Source: an uncultured Christensenellaceae bacterium (GTDB lineage: Bacteria > Bacillota > Clostridia > Christensenellales > Pumilibacteraceae). Taken from it: 64,000 bases of DNA. The notes under the pieces are model-generated. The model did no database searches, was not told where the DNA came from, and saw nothing but the letters and a program-made list of their open reading frames with translations. This document shows positions 1 through 9,802 of this stretch, one piece after another; position 1 is the stretch's first letter, and every line of letters starts with the position of its first letter. The position numbers and the translations under genes were made by a program. The stretch lies in assembly GCA_910587455.1 (NCBI GenBank), contig CAJULK010000010.1:33304-97303 (forward strand), in the 5' to 3' direction.

Positions 1-3000
1 CTCGTATTTGCGAAAGCACCCGCGCCGAGCTCGTCGCGAAGATCGTTCGTCATGCTCGAATTCGCAAACGATACCGACGTGATCGCCGCCGAGTTGAACG
101 CGTCGCCGCCGATATACGTCATGCTCGCGGGCACGACGAACGCCGTATTCAGGCTTACACAATTAACGAACGCGAGGTCGCCTATATATTCGGTCTTGTC
201 GCCGACGGGCAGATTGCCGAGCGCTTGCGCGTTCATGAACGCGCCGTCGCCTATATACTTAACGTTGTCGTAACCCGTTACGAGCGCGATACTCGACGGG
301 CTGTCGTTGATGCCCGCAAACGCGAGCGACTCGATATACTCGACGCCCGAGAGATCAACGGATTTGAGATTGCTCACGCGCGAGAACGCAGAAGATCCTA
401 TCGTCTTTACGCCCGCAGGCACGGTGAACGACACGCCGCGTTTGTTCCAAGGATAAGCGATGAGTTTGAGCCCCGCCTTGTCGTAAAGCACGCCGTCGCG
501 CGAAGAAAGGAACTTGTTGCCGCTGCCGACATTGAACGCCGCTACGTTTGTGCCGTAGAATGCGCCGAAGTCGAGCGACGTGAGCCGCGCGTCCGCAGAT
601 ATGTCTATCGAAGTTATTCGCGACGAATCGGCAAACGCTTCCTGACCGAGTATAGTCAGCCCCGCAGGGATCTTTGCCGTGCGCAGTCCGCTGCCGAGAT
701 ACGCCGCTACGCCTATCTCGTATACAGTGCCCACGTAGTTGACGTCGGACAGCGCCGAGCAGCCGAGGAACGCGCGGTCGCCGATCCGCTTTACGTCGTT
801 CATAAAGCTGACCGACGTCAGCGACGTGCAGGCGTAAAACGCGCTGTCGCCCACGCTGTCGGCAAACACCGTCGCTTCTTTGAGGTTGGAGCAGCCGAAG
901 AACGAACCGGCATACCAGCCGCGTTCTTCTTCGTACTCGCTGTTGTAACCCATGTTGACCTGAGTCGGTATAACCAACCGCTCCAAGCCCGCGCAGAGCC
1001 CGAACGCACCGCCGCCTATAAAGCCGACGCGCGAAAGATCGAGCTCGGTCATCGAATCACAGAACAGAAACGCGTAATCGCCGATGAACGTGCACTTGTC
1101 GAGTCTGACGTTTTCGAGCTTGCGATCGAGCCAGAACGTGCCGTAGCCTATCGTCTTGACGTTTTCGAGGTTGATCTTTTTGAGGTTTGCGCAGTTGTAG
1201 AACCCGAGCTGCTCGATCGTTTCGACGGTGGACGGGAGCACGACTTCTTCGAGCGCGGAGCACTGCATGAACGCGTTTTCCATTACGGTCATCGTGCCCT
1301 CGGGAATAATTACCTTTTTGATGTACTCGTTGCCTACGAACGCGCCGCGGCTTATGTATGTTACGCCGAGATCTTTGGGTATCTCCACCACGCCGTTCTC
1401 GTCGCCCCTGCCGTTGTACCTGCGCAGATATATATTGTTGGACATTTCGAATTCTTCGCGAACGCGCACCGAGCAGAAGCCGGATATACGCGTACCCTCG
1501 ACGGTCGCGCGCACCGTCGCGCCGCCCGATTGCATCGCCTGAACGGTAACGGTAAGCCCGTCTGCCGACGTTTCCAAAACTTTTACGTTGGAGCTCGTGC
1601 TCGACCAAACGAGTTTGTACTCGCCGTCGAAGTTGTACGGTTCGATCGTCGCCGTTATCGTAGCCGTTTCGCCGCGGTTGAGCATAAGCGCGCCCGCGGA
1701 CAGCTCTATACCCGAAAGTTTTATAGTAGTAGGCGTGCCCGAAACAGCTATGACAAACCGCAGACATTTTTCGGTATCCGCCCAATCTTTGCCGTCGGGG
1801 AACGTTGCGTCGGGCGTGCGCACGATTATATTCGCCGTGCCTTCTTTAATTCCCGTGACTATTCCGTTATTGACCGACGCGATATCGGGATCGAGACTTT
1901 CCCAAACAAGATTTTCCGTCCAATAACCCTCGACATACGCGCCGTCCTCTTCGCCCGCCACATTGGCGCGCACCACAACGTAATCGAGAAGATCTATCTG
2001 CCCGTTGGGCACTATAGGGAACTGCGCGGTAGCCGAACGCGTTTTGGATATTTGCAAATCGTCTTCGCGCTCTATGTTTATCTCTATTTCGCTCGTGTTC
2101 TTGGCGTAGTCAATTACGGTCAAATGCAGTTTGCCGTCGTTTGCTTCGGACATAAGCGTGCTCCAATACGCGGTAACGTCTATGGAAAAAGTAGTATTGC
2201 CGTTGTATTCGGAGTCAATGGGAAGAACGCAGTTGCTCGTAAGCGACATGCTGTTGTTGTACTGCCAATATTCGTAATCGTCGTTCCACGTTTTGTCGGT
2301 ATACGTGGAAAGCGAATAGCCCTGCAAGTAGTGGTTGTCGTAGACTGTAAGATCGAGATAATACCGCTTGTTATTGCCCGACTTGGTTTCGCGCACGGAA
2401 ATATCCACGTATTCGGGCGCTTCGCTATCCACCGTAAATTCGAACGAGAACGTGTTTCTCTTGCCGTACGTGTACTCGCCGTTTTCGTCCTTTTTGTCGA
2501 GGAAGCACTCCATGCTAAACGTGTACTTGGAGTTGTTGGCAAGCCCGAGCTCGCTTATGTCGAGCTCTATCATTACGTTGCCGCCCACCTGCTCGCCCGA
2601 GCCGTGAGTCTTGCGCGCGTTGTAGTCCACACCGCTCCATACGAGTTCGCCCGTCGAGCTGTCGCGGATCTCCATTTCCACTTTCTTCGCGCTGCGCAAA
2701 AGCCCCGCGCTTATCATGTACAGGAGATAGTTGCCGTCTTTGTTCGTCGTGAGCGACGCGTACTGTTCGCGAGTAACGGGCGTCGCGTAGCCTTCGGGAA
2801 GAATGTACGAATACGCGCCCATTCCCCAATAGCCGATGTTATCCTTATTCCCCGCCGAATAGAATCCCGCAAACGGAATGGTGCCGTACTGATCGGCTAC
2901 GAGCTTTTCGTCGGCGAGTATCGAATCGTCCGCCGCAGACTCGCCCACTTCGTACTCGCTGACGTCGAGCATGGGCGCATCCGTCCAATCGCCGTAAAAT

Positions 3001-5513
3001 CCGAGGAACGGAATACCGAGATCTATGCCGTCGGCATTATAGCTTTCGAGACGGACATAACCTTCGACATACATACCGTTCATAAAATTGTCGTCGATAT
3101 ATTTTTTGTCGGCTTCGCTGAGCGTGATGTCTACGGTGACGGTAGCTTCGCCGTAGCCGCCGAGCGAGAGCGAGCTGCCGTTTACAGACGCTTTGCCCTT
3201 GCTTGCGACGACCGAATACTTATTGACCGTGTCGTCGAACATATGCGCTCTTTCGGCAACCGTTCTTCCGTCGGACGACATGCTCTCGGTCATTACATAA
3301 GGTCGGATATTATAGCTTACTGGGCTGCCCGAAGTATTAACTACATTGAATACGAGACTGTAAACGCCCGTGCGCTCGGGATCGTCGCCGAGCGACAGCT
3401 TGGGCTTGTTGGACCCGTCTACGGTAAGGAACACTTTCGTATTGACCGAGTTTGCCATATTGGCAAGCCCGGCACCCTGCTTTCTCGGAGAATAGGGGTT
3501 GCCCGCTTCATTGAGCACCATGGTCGCCGTGCTCATCATGCGACTGTACGATTCGTCGCGAACGGCGCTCGCACTGTATTCGGGGTACTTTTCTTTTACA
3601 TACTGACGGACGAGAATGAGCGCGCCCGCAAGATTGGGCGCCGCCATCGACGTGCCGCTGAGCTTATCGTACTGATCCTTGCCGACGACGGACGAAAGTA
3701 TCTCGCCGCCGTGCGCCGTGATGTCAGGCGAAAGCTGAAGATCGGGCAAAACGCCCCAGCTCGAAAAGTCGGACATGAACGGTCCGGCGAGGTAATCCTT
3801 GGAAAGTTTGATCTTGCCGCTCTTTGTCGCGAGAAGCGTTTCGGCAAAATCCATCGTAACAAAGCAGCTCGGCAGCACTTCTTTCGCGCCGACAGACATG
3901 CTCAGCGTACCCGATATATTGTTGTATACTATGACGCCGACGGCGCCCTTGTCTTTTGCGACGCGGATCTTCTCTTCGAAAGACGTGTTGCCGCGTTTAA
4001 CGACAGCTATCTTGCCCGCAATGTCTATATCGGTATAATCGACCGACAGACCTATCCCGGGTATGACTCTGTATTCATACTCGCCCTCGGCTTTGTCGCC
4101 GAGAAGTCCGGCTACGAAATCGTTGGAATCCTGTGCGCCGAGAACGCGCGACTCGCCGAAGTAAACTTCCGTCCCGTTTACTGTAAAGTATTTGGTCTTT
4201 ACGCCGCTTATTGACGCAACGGCGAGCGAAGCCTCATACGACGCGGGCGATCCGACCGTGCCCGAATCGGGGTTGGTGGAAAGGTTGGTATTGCCCCACG
4301 TGCTGCCCTGCGCCGACGAATAGTCGTTGCTCGCCGCGACGACAAGACATATGCCGTTGTCGTTGACCGCATCGTAAACCGCATTTATCGCGTCGTCGTC
4401 ATCCTCGCGCGAAAATCCGCAGGACGTGCCGAGCGACATGTTTATCGCGTCCACGCCGAGAACGACAGCATCGTTGAGTGCGGCGAGAATCGCCTCGGAA
4501 GGCGCGCCGTTGTCGTCGTCAGAAAAGACTTTGAAAGTCGCTATCTGCGCGCGCGGCGCAACGCCCGTTATACGGTCGGACTTGCCCGCTATAATACCCG
4601 CAACGTGCGTGCCGTGCGTACTAAACGGATATACGTTTGCATCGCTGTCCGCATAGTCGTATGCGTACGGCAATTTTGTGGAAAGATACAAATCGTCCTC
4701 GTCGATACTGTCGCCCTTGTCGGCGGACATAGACGTGGCGGCAAGCTCCGAAACCGCCGACGCGACATCGTCCTTTGTCATCGCCATGGTCGCAAGGTCG
4801 AGTTCCATATCGAACACTTCGTGCGTATAGTCGGTACCCGTATCGAGAACGGCTACGACCGTACCCGTTCCGTCAAAGCCTATGGCGGACGAATCGAATA
4901 TGCCCGTTTCGTAAACGTCTACTTTATTCTCCGTAACTGCCGCGGGCGCGAGATATGTATCGGAAATTATCACCTGCTTGACGTTGGGATTGCTTTCCAT
5001 CGCCGCGACGTCGCCGTAGCGCACTTTAGCCGAAAAGCCGTTGAGCACGGTCGAATACGTGTAACGGCGTTCCACTATGTATTTGGACAGACTGCCCTCT
5101 GCGGCAGTGCGAATGGATTTGAGAGTTACGAGATGGTTTGCGCCCGCCTTGCTCGACATAGCTTCGGCAACGGTCATATTGCGCTTGCCGGCATATTCCA
5201 TCATCGGCGTTCCGCCGAGCGAAACGATAACCGTTACAAGCTCGTCGGATTTTGGCTCGGGTTTTACCGATTCGACGTTCTTGTCGGAAAGCGCGTAATC
5301 GGACACAGCGCCGGACGACGGCACCTCGTTATACGAAACCTTTACTCCGTTTATATTGCTCGAAACCGTTATGTCGTTCTTCGCCGAAGTGTTACCGCCG
5401 GAAACCGACGAGGGCGCCGACACAAACTGCAATACAAGACATACGGCAAGCAATATTGCTATTACCGCTACCGCAAACTTGATCGCTATCGAATTTCTGG
5501 TTGATTTGGTCAT
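1..5513 (-). CDS. Subtilisin-like (S8) cell-envelope protease with C-terminal BspA-type LRR repeats, partial at left edge
   Basis: Secreted serine protease; the gene enters from the left edge, so the C-terminus is missing and about 1837 codons are visible. It starts at ATG 5513 behind GAGGACGGAAC. The N-terminus has a basic stretch and one hydrophobic segment (about residues 10-32), a signal peptide or anchor. The S8 triad is intact: Asp224 in VLDTGTDYTHE, His300 in HGTHVAGIIAG, Ser622 in SGTSMAAPNLAG. A protease-associated-like insert lies between His and Ser, followed by Fn3-like regions and a Big2-like Ig domain (KLSGIELSAGALMLNRGETA). From about residue 1350 to the edge there are LRR_5 repeats (IGDGAFMNA, IGSSAFSRV type). 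This resembles lactocepin-type proteinases, but the BspA tail is unusual. It probably acts at the cell surface on host or dietary protein; the substrate is unknown. Confidence 0.9.
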   Translation of the reverse strand, partial: MTKSTRNSIAIKFAVAVIAILLAVCLVLQFVSAPSSVSGGNTSAKNDITVSSNINGVKVSYNEVPSSGAVSDYALSDKNVESVKPEPKSDELVTVIVSLGGTPMMEYAGKRNMTVAEAMSSKAGANHLVTLKSIRTAAEGSLSKYIVERRYTYSTVLNGFSAKVRYGDVAAMESNPNVKQVIISDTYLAPAAVTENKVDVYETGIFDSSAIGFDGTGTVVAVLDTGTDYTHEVFDMELDLATMAMTKDDVASAVSELAATSMSADKGDSIDEDDLYLSTKLPYAYDYADSDANVYPFSTHGTHVAGIIAGKSDRITGVAPRAQIATFKVFSDDDNGAPSEAILAALNDAVVLGVDAINMSLGTSCGFSREDDDDAINAVYDAVNDNGICLVVAASNDYSSAQGSTWGNTNLSTNPDSGTVGSPASYEASLAVASISGVKTKYFTVNGTEVYFGESRVLGAQDSNDFVAGLLGDKAEGEYEYRVIPGIGLSVDYTDIDIAGKIAVVKRGNTSFEEKIRVAKDKGAVGVIVYNNISGTLSMSVGAKEVLPSCFVTMDFAETLLATKSGKIKLSKDYLAGPFMSDFSSWGVLPDLQLSPDITAHGGEILSSVVGKDQYDKLSGTSMAAPNLAGALILVRQYVKEKYPEYSASAVRDESYSRMMSTATMVLNEAGNPYSPRKQGAGLANMANSVNTKVFLTVDGSNKPKLSLGDDPERTGVYSLVFNVVNTSGSPVSYNIRPYVMTESMSSDGRTVAERAHMFDDTVNKYSVVASKGKASVNGSSLSLGGYGEATVTVDITLSEADKKYIDDNFMNGMYVEGYVRLESYNADGIDLGIPFLGFYGDWTDAPMLDVSEYEVGESAADDSILADEKLVADQYGTIPFAGFYSAGNKDNIGYWGMGAYSYILPEGYATPVTREQYASLTTNKDGNYLLYMISAGLLRSAKKVEMEIRDSSTGELVWSGVDYNARKTHGSGEQVGGNVMIELDISELGLANNSKYTFSMECFLDKKDENGEYTYGKRNTFSFEFTVDSEAPEYVDISVRETKSGNNKRYYLDLTVYDNHYLQGYSLSTYTDKTWNDDYEYWQYNNSMSLTSNCVLPIDSEYNGNTTFSIDVTAYWSTLMSEANDGKLHLTVIDYAKNTSEIEINIEREDDLQISKTRSATAQFPIVPNGQIDLLDYVVVRANVAGEEDGAYVEGYWTENLVWESLDPDIASVNNGIVTGIKEGTANIIVRTPDATFPDGKDWADTEKCLRFVIAVSGTPTTIKLSGIELSAGALMLNRGETATITATIEPYNFDGEYKLVWSSTSSNVKVLETSADGLTVTVQAMQSGGATVRATVEGTRISGFCSVRVREEFEMSNNIYLRRYNGRGDENGVVEIPKDLGVTYISRGAFVGNEYIKKVIIPEGTMTVMENAFMQCSALEEVVLPSTVETIEQLGFYNCANLKKINLENVKTIGYGTFWLDRKLENVRLDKCTFIGDYAFLFCDSMTELDLSRVGFIGGGAFGLCAGLERLVIPTQVNMGYNSEYEEERGWYAGSFFGCSNLKEATVFADSVGDSAFYACTSLTSVSFMNDVKRIGDRAFLGCSALSDVNYVGTVYEIGVAAYLGSGLRTAKIPAGLTILGQEAFADSSRITSIDISADARLTSLDFGAFYGTNVAAFNVGSGNKFLSSRDGVLYDKAGLKLIAYPWNKRGVSFTVPAGVKTIGSSAFSRVSNLKSVDLSGVEYIESLAFAGINDSPSSIALVTGYDNVKYIGDGAFMNAQALGNLPVGDKTEYIGDLAFVNCVSLNTAFVVPASMTYIGGDAFNSAAITSVSFANSSMTNDLRDELGAGAFANT

Positions 5514-5771
5514 GTTCCGTCCTCTTGATATATTGTGCCGCCGCCGTCGAAAGACGTGTAACAGTCGCACCGATAGGCTCGACCCGCCGCGGCTTGCCCC
5601 GTCGAGAACAAACATTACGACTGATTCCGTCAAGTTTGTCATCGGTTTGACAAGGCGATCCGTTCGGGAATGATCCGAACAAGATTATTCTTTTGTAACA
5701 CGGGTAGATTTTTTATACACAAATATCGGCTGTGGCGGACCCCGTTGTCCTTAATCCAAAGCCGACAATGC
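5514..5771 (-). other. Long (about 258-nt) 5' leader of the surface protease
   Basis: The stretch between the predicted transcription start (about 5771) and the protease ATG contains no credible gene. It can form a GC-rich hairpin with CTCGAC/GTCGAG arms near 5575-5607. I do not recognise a known riboswitch class in it. A leader this long may carry post-transcriptional control, but that is inference. Confidence 0.35.
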
Positions 5772-5777
5772 CTATCT

Positions 5778-5806
5778 ATTATATCCCGAAAATACCGATT
5801 TGTCAA
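5778..5806 (-). promoter_or_regulatory. Sigma-A promoter of the surface protease
   Basis: Minus-strand TTGACA (5806-5801), a 17-bp spacer and TATAAT (5783-5778): a perfect consensus promoter reading toward the protease gene. Confidence 0.85.
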
Positions 5807-5977
5807 ATATATAGTGGGGAATTATATGTGATTTTGCGTATTTTATATGTTTGCGGCTCCTTTGGGTGCGTGTCGCTCGTAAGATCCGCATGCGGTTTTC
5901 ATAATAACGTCACGGTTATTCCGCAAAGCGCGCCGCGGCGCAAGATATTTGCACAAAGCGCCGACATTGTTACGCAA

Positions 5978-6096
5978 GAGATTCTTCGCTTCGCTCAGAA
6001 TGACACAATGTATTGCGTTTCTCTTGTCCTACGAAGCAAGCCGCAGGCTTATTCTAAACAAGCGTTCGAAAGACCGCGACGTGAAGGATCTCGACC
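5978..6096. repeat. Dispersed palindromic repeat (MITE/REP-like), copy 1
   Basis: A 27-bp stretch at 5978-6004 (GAGATTCTTCGC...CAGAATGAC) matches, with a 1-bp gap, the reverse complement of 55034-55061. The block at 6076-6096 matches the reverse complement of 55096-55116 with one mismatch. The two arms occur in a different order from the second copy. No coding sequence is supported here. Confidence 0.6.
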
Positions 6097-6104
6097 TTTA
6101 TATA

Positions 6105-8039
6105 TTACTTTATTTCCTTGCTCTCTATCTCGGCGCGCACGAGATCGGAAAACTCGCCGAAGCTCATTTGTCCGAGATCGTCGTTACGGCGGCGCACGGA
6201 CACGCTGCCGCTTTCCGCTTCCTTATCGCCTATAATGAGCATATACGGGATCTTATCCATCTGCGCCTCGCGTATCTTATACCCTATCTTTTCGTTGCGG
6301 ACGTCTTTTTCGGCGCGTATGCCTTTCGCTTTGAGCTTTGCGACAAGCTCCGCACATTTTTCGGCGGTGCGCTCGGTAAGCGACATCACGCGAACCTGCT
6401 CGGGCGACAGCCACAGCGGGAACATTCCGCCGTATTTTTCTATGAGAAGCGCGAGCGTGCGCTCGTAGCAACCGATCGAGCTGCGGTGGATGATATACGG
6501 AGTCTTTTTCTCGCCGTTCTCGTCGATATACGTCATATCGAATTTTTCGGCAAGGAACATATCGACCTGAATGGTCAAAAGCGTGTCTTCTTTGCCGTAA
6601 ACGTTTTTGGACTGAATATCGAGCTTCGGACCGTAAAACGCAGCCTCACCCGTTTTTTCGATGTATTCCACGCCGAGATCGTTGAGTATATTGCGCATTT
6701 GTTCTTCCGCAGCCTTCCATTTTTTGGGATCGTAGATGTATTTGTCGCGATCCTTGGGATCCCAACGCGAGAAACGATAGGATATATCGTCGCTCAACCC
6801 AAGAGTGCCGAGCATGAACCTGCACAAATCGAGACAGCCCTTGAACTCCGATTCGAGCTGTTCGGGCGTACAAACGATATGCCCGTCGGCAAGCGTAAAC
6901 TGCCGTACGCGGATAAGTCCGTGCATTTCGCCGCTGTCCTCGTTGCGGAAAAGCGTGCTTGTTTCGGCATAACGGCAAGGCAGATCGCGATAGCTTTTCA
7001 GTCCGTTCTTGTAAATCATGTATTGGAACGGACAGGTCATAGGGCGAAGCGCGAGCACCTCGTCGTCAAGCACCTCGTCGCCTATAACGAACATTCCGTC
7101 GCGGTAATGATCCCAATGCCCGCTCAACTTGTACAGATCGCTCTTTGCCATGAACGGTGTTTTCGTGAGCATGTAACCGCGCCGTTCCTCTTCGTCCTCG
7201 ACGAAGCGCTGCATCGTCTGAATTATTTTCGCGCCCTTGGGCATGAGAAGAGGCAAGCCCTGTCCTACCCGTTCCTCGGTCATAAACAGACCGAGATCGC
7301 GGCCGAGTTTGTTGTGATCGCGTTTTTTCGCCTCGGCGAGTTTCGCGAGATACTCTTCGACTTCCGACTTCTTTTCGAACGCAACGCCGTATATACGCGT
7401 CAGCATTTTATTGTGTTCGTCGCCCTTCCAATACGCGCCCGCTATCTGCACGAGCTTAACGTGTTTGACCTTGCCGGTGCTCGTAAGGTGCGGGCCGCGG
7501 CACAGGTCTACGAAGTTGCCCTGACGGTAAAATGTGATCTTGCTGCGGGCGGGCAGTTCTTCGATAAGCTGCATTTTGTAGACTTCGTTAAATCCTTGCA
7601 TCTGCGCCATTGCCTGTTTGCGCGTAACGGATATACGCTCTATGGGCAGATCCGCCGCGATTATTTCTTTCATTTCGTTTTCGACCGCCGCGAGATCGTC
7701 CATAGTTATGGCAAACGGCAGATCGATGTCGTAATAAAACCCGACGTTGGTAGCCGGACCTATCGCGAGCTGCGCGGCAGGATATACGTTCTTTATCGCC
7801 TGAGCGAGAATGTGCGAAGCGGTATGACGGTACGCCGTCTTGCCGTCATCGTCTTTATACGTCAGAAGCTCGAGCTTACAGTCGCCGGCGAGCGGCGTTT
7901 TAAGATCGACAAGCTCGCCGTTCACTCGCGCTATAAGCGCCGCGCGCGCGAGATTTTCGCTTATGCCGAGTGCAACCGATTGCGGGGTCGCGCCGTTTTC
8001 GGCTTCGATAACGCTTCCGTCTTTAAGTGTGATTTTCAT
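6105..8039 (-). CDS. thrS: Threonyl-tRNA synthetase
   Basis: Charges tRNA-Thr in the cytoplasm; 644 residues, normal length. It has an N-terminal TGS domain (ITLKDGSVIEAENGATP), then the editing domain (HTASHILAQ and CRGPHL), then the class II core. The core shows the zinc ligands in MTCPF, DGHIV and IIHRSS, motif 2 FRNEDSGEMHGLIRVRQF and motif 3 GCYERTLALLIEKYGG, followed by the anticodon-binding domain. I chose ATG 8039 because the protein then begins MKITLKDG like its family. A TTG four codons upstream is possible, but it sits only 1 nt from the GAGGAGG ribosome site. The gene stands alone behind its own promoter and a T-box leader. Confidence 0.97.
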   Translation of the reverse strand: MKITLKDGSVIEAENGATPQSVALGISENLARAALIARVNGELVDLKTPLAGDCKLELLTYKDDDGKTAYRHTASHILAQAIKNVYPAAQLAIGPATNVGFYYDIDLPFAITMDDLAAVENEMKEIIAADLPIERISVTRKQAMAQMQGFNEVYKMQLIEELPARSKITFYRQGNFVDLCRGPHLTSTGKVKHVKLVQIAGAYWKGDEHNKMLTRIYGVAFEKKSEVEEYLAKLAEAKKRDHNKLGRDLGLFMTEERVGQGLPLLMPKGAKIIQTMQRFVEDEEERRGYMLTKTPFMAKSDLYKLSGHWDHYRDGMFVIGDEVLDDEVLALRPMTCPFQYMIYKNGLKSYRDLPCRYAETSTLFRNEDSGEMHGLIRVRQFTLADGHIVCTPEQLESEFKGCLDLCRFMLGTLGLSDDISYRFSRWDPKDRDKYIYDPKKWKAAEEQMRNILNDLGVEYIEKTGEAAFYGPKLDIQSKNVYGKEDTLLTIQVDMFLAEKFDMTYIDENGEKKTPYIIHRSSIGCYERTLALLIEKYGGMFPLWLSPEQVRVMSLTERTAEKCAELVAKLKAKGIRAEKDVRNEKIGYKIREAQMDKIPYMLIIGDKEAESGSVSVRRRNDDLGQMSFGEFSDLVRAEIESKEIK

Positions 8040-8082
8040 GATTGAGATCAAGCCTCCTCGATATAAATAAAGGTAAAATAAA

Positions 8083-8255
8083 ACGCCCTCGGACTATGCC
8101 AAGGACGATAAAGGGCTACCGTGGTTCCACCTTGCTTCGCGCGAAATATCTACGCGCCTCTTATCTTGCATGACGCAAGCGCTTCCGCATTGTCCGCGGT
8201 GGTTTCGCTTGGCGCCCCTCATGCAATGTTCCAGCAACCCATTGCTCTCTGTAAA
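8083..8255 (-). promoter_or_regulatory. T-box leader controlling thrS
   Basis: On the minus strand this leader has the Stem I signature AGAGAG...GGTTGCTG (8250-8232), a candidate ACC threonine specifier at 8203-8198 and the T-box core GGTGGAACCACGG (about 8131-8119). A terminator hairpin follows, CCTTGG/CCGAGG (8104-8087), then TTTTATTTT. The variable T-box base is A, which pairs with the U discriminator usual for Firmicute tRNA-Thr. Uncharged tRNA-Thr should therefore favour antitermination and thrS expression. Confidence 0.92.
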
Positions 8256-8301
8256 TCACGGCGCGGCTACTTGTCCGCTTGCGGAATATTCGATTGATTT
8301 A

Positions 8302-8330
8302 AGTTTACCACCGCAAAACGCGGATGTCAA
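8302..8330 (-). promoter_or_regulatory. thrS promoter
   Basis: TTGACA (8330-8325), a 17-bp spacer and TAAACT (8307-8302) lie about 45 nt upstream of the T-box Stem I signature. Confidence 0.85.
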
Positions 8331-8385
8331 GCAAAACGCCCGCGATTACCGTTTTTATTTTCTCGCGTTTATACTTACGACAAAC

Positions 8386-9276
8386 TCAGCGCCGCTTGCC
8401 CAATCTCCGCTTCGAAGCGGGTTCGCGCGCGGCGGAACGGTTCTCTATCGCGGTTTTTATCCTGCCGACGACAATGAACACGACTATCATTATACAACCG
8501 ATAGCTATCCAAACGGCTATACCCCTGCCCGAAAACGGTATTATACCGCTGCCGAGATATGCGGTTATCCCTATCATTACGGGACGCGTTAGCAAGCAGA
8601 TCGCCGTAAAATATCCGTACGACATGGACGTAATACCGGCTATCATGCAAAGCATATCGTCGGGGAACGCGGGAAACAGCAGCATCACTATAAATACGAA
8701 TCTGCCCTTTTCGCCGAGCAGCCGCGCGTATTTTTCGGTGTTTTGCTCCCCGAACATCCAATTGCACAACCGACGCCCGAACACCTTTCCGAGAGTAAAA
8801 GATATGAGCGATCCTATCACGGTGCCTATCACCGAAAGAACAAAACTCCACGTCGCGCCGTATATAGCCACGCCGAGAAGAATGGTCACCGCCTCGGGAA
8901 TGGGCAGTACGACTACCTGAAACACGGTTATGCCTATGAACACCGTCGCGCCCCAAAACCCGCTGTCGAGTATGAACTTTTTGATTGATTCGAAATCACC
9001 GAACCGTTCCGTAAGCCCCGTCGCCTTGAATACAGCATAACCGATCACAACCGCGGCGAGCACCGAAGCCGTAACGAGCAACGTGCGCGAAACGTGCGGA
9101 AATTTTTCGCCGTCTACCGCGCAGAACGCAACGGCAACCGCGGCAAGCGCAACCATTGCCGAATAATAGAACACGGCGTTGCCGTCGCGCAGATACAAAA
9201 AGCAAAGCACCGTCGCGACGACGCAAGCTATACTTACGCACGACTTTACGAGCGCTGTTTTAGTCTGCGACTTCAC
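8386..9276 (-). CDS. TVP38/TMEM64 (DedA-like) membrane protein
   Basis: Polytopic membrane protein of about 296 residues with five or six hydrophobic segments and the family region LLFPAFPDDMLCMIAG. The C-terminal tail is short and basic (RRLGKRR). Family members are thought to move or scramble lipids; the substrate here is unknown. The start is uncertain. GTG 9276 lies exactly 6 nt after TATAAT (9288-9283) with no ribosome site, as expected for a leaderless mRNA, and puts the first membrane segment at the usual place. An in-frame TTG at 9321 is less likely. Confidence 0.85.
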   Translation of the reverse strand: MKSQTKTALVKSCVSIACVVATVLCFLYLRDGNAVFYYSAMVALAAVAVAFCAVDGEKFPHVSRTLLVTASVLAAVVIGYAVFKATGLTERFGDFESIKKFILDSGFWGATVFIGITVFQVVVLPIPEAVTILLGVAIYGATWSFVLSVIGTVIGSLISFTLGKVFGRRLCNWMFGEQNTEKYARLLGEKGRFVFIVMLLFPAFPDDMLCMIAGITSMSYGYFTAICLLTRPVMIGITAYLGSGIIPFSGRGIAVWIAIGCIMIVVFIVVGRIKTAIENRSAAREPASKRRLGKRR

Positions 9277-9282
9277 ATAACT

Positions 9283-9288
9283 ATTATA
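9283..9288 (-). promoter_or_regulatory. -10 element giving a leaderless TVP38 transcript
   Basis: TATAAT ends 6 nt before GTG 9276. The -35 region is weak (TGCTTT-like). The spacing matches the other putative leaderless genes of this window. Confidence 0.5.
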
Positions 9289-9367
9289 TGTAGTTATGCG
9301 GATTATAAAGCATGCGCGCAAAAACGCGTCATATATATTTAGGTTCCGCCGCTATGCGATGAAGGCG

Positions 9368-9802
9368 TCAAAGTTTTCCGATCTCGCCTCGCGCGACCTC
9401 GTCGCAGCGGTTGTTATAGACGTTGTCCGCATGTCCTTTTACCTTAACGAACACCACGTCGTGCCGAGCGAGAAGATCCGTCAGCCTGAGCCACAGATCT
9501 TTGTTTTTGACCGGCTTTTTGTCCGCAGTGACCCAACCGCGCGAGCGCCAACCCGACAGCCATCGCTGTTCGACCGCGTTTACGAGATACGCAGAATCGG
9601 AATATAACGTTACCGCGCATTTCTCTTTGAGCGCCGAAAGCCCTTCGATGGCGGCGATCACTTCCATGCGGTTGTTCGTCGTATCGGGATCGCCGCCCGA
9701 GATCACCTTTTCGGTCTCGCCGTAAATAAGAATGGCGCACCACCCGCCTTTGCCCGGATTGCCGCTGCACGCGCCGTCGGTGTATATCGAAATGTTTTTC
9801 AT
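9368..9802 (-). CDS. rnhA: Ribonuclease HI
   Basis: Degrades RNA in RNA-DNA hybrids; 144 residues, normal for the bacterial enzyme. The DEDD residues are visible in IYTDGACSGNPGKGG, NNRMEVIAAIEGL, LYSDSAYLVNAV and NNRCDEVAR. The start is ATG 9802, which overlaps the proC stop as ATGA, so it is probably translated by coupling. Upstream in-frame codons exist but would extend into proC without homology. Confidence 0.96.
   Translation of the reverse strand: MKNISIYTDGACSGNPGKGGWCAILIYGETEKVISGGDPDTTNNRMEVIAAIEGLSALKEKCAVTLYSDSAYLVNAVEQRWLSGWRSRGWVTADKKPVKNKDLWLRLTDLLARHDVVFVKVKGHADNVYNNRCDEVARGEIGKL

Noticed and set aside
225..4214. A 1329-codon open frame on the plus strand
   Set aside because: It is the codon-aligned complement of the subtilisin-like protease gene, whose catalytic motifs are clear on the minus strand. 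The translation is arginine-rich and has no domain.
5949..8045. A 698-codon open frame on the plus strand
   Set aside because: It is the codon-aligned complement of thrS and results from avoidance of TTA, CTA and TCA codons.
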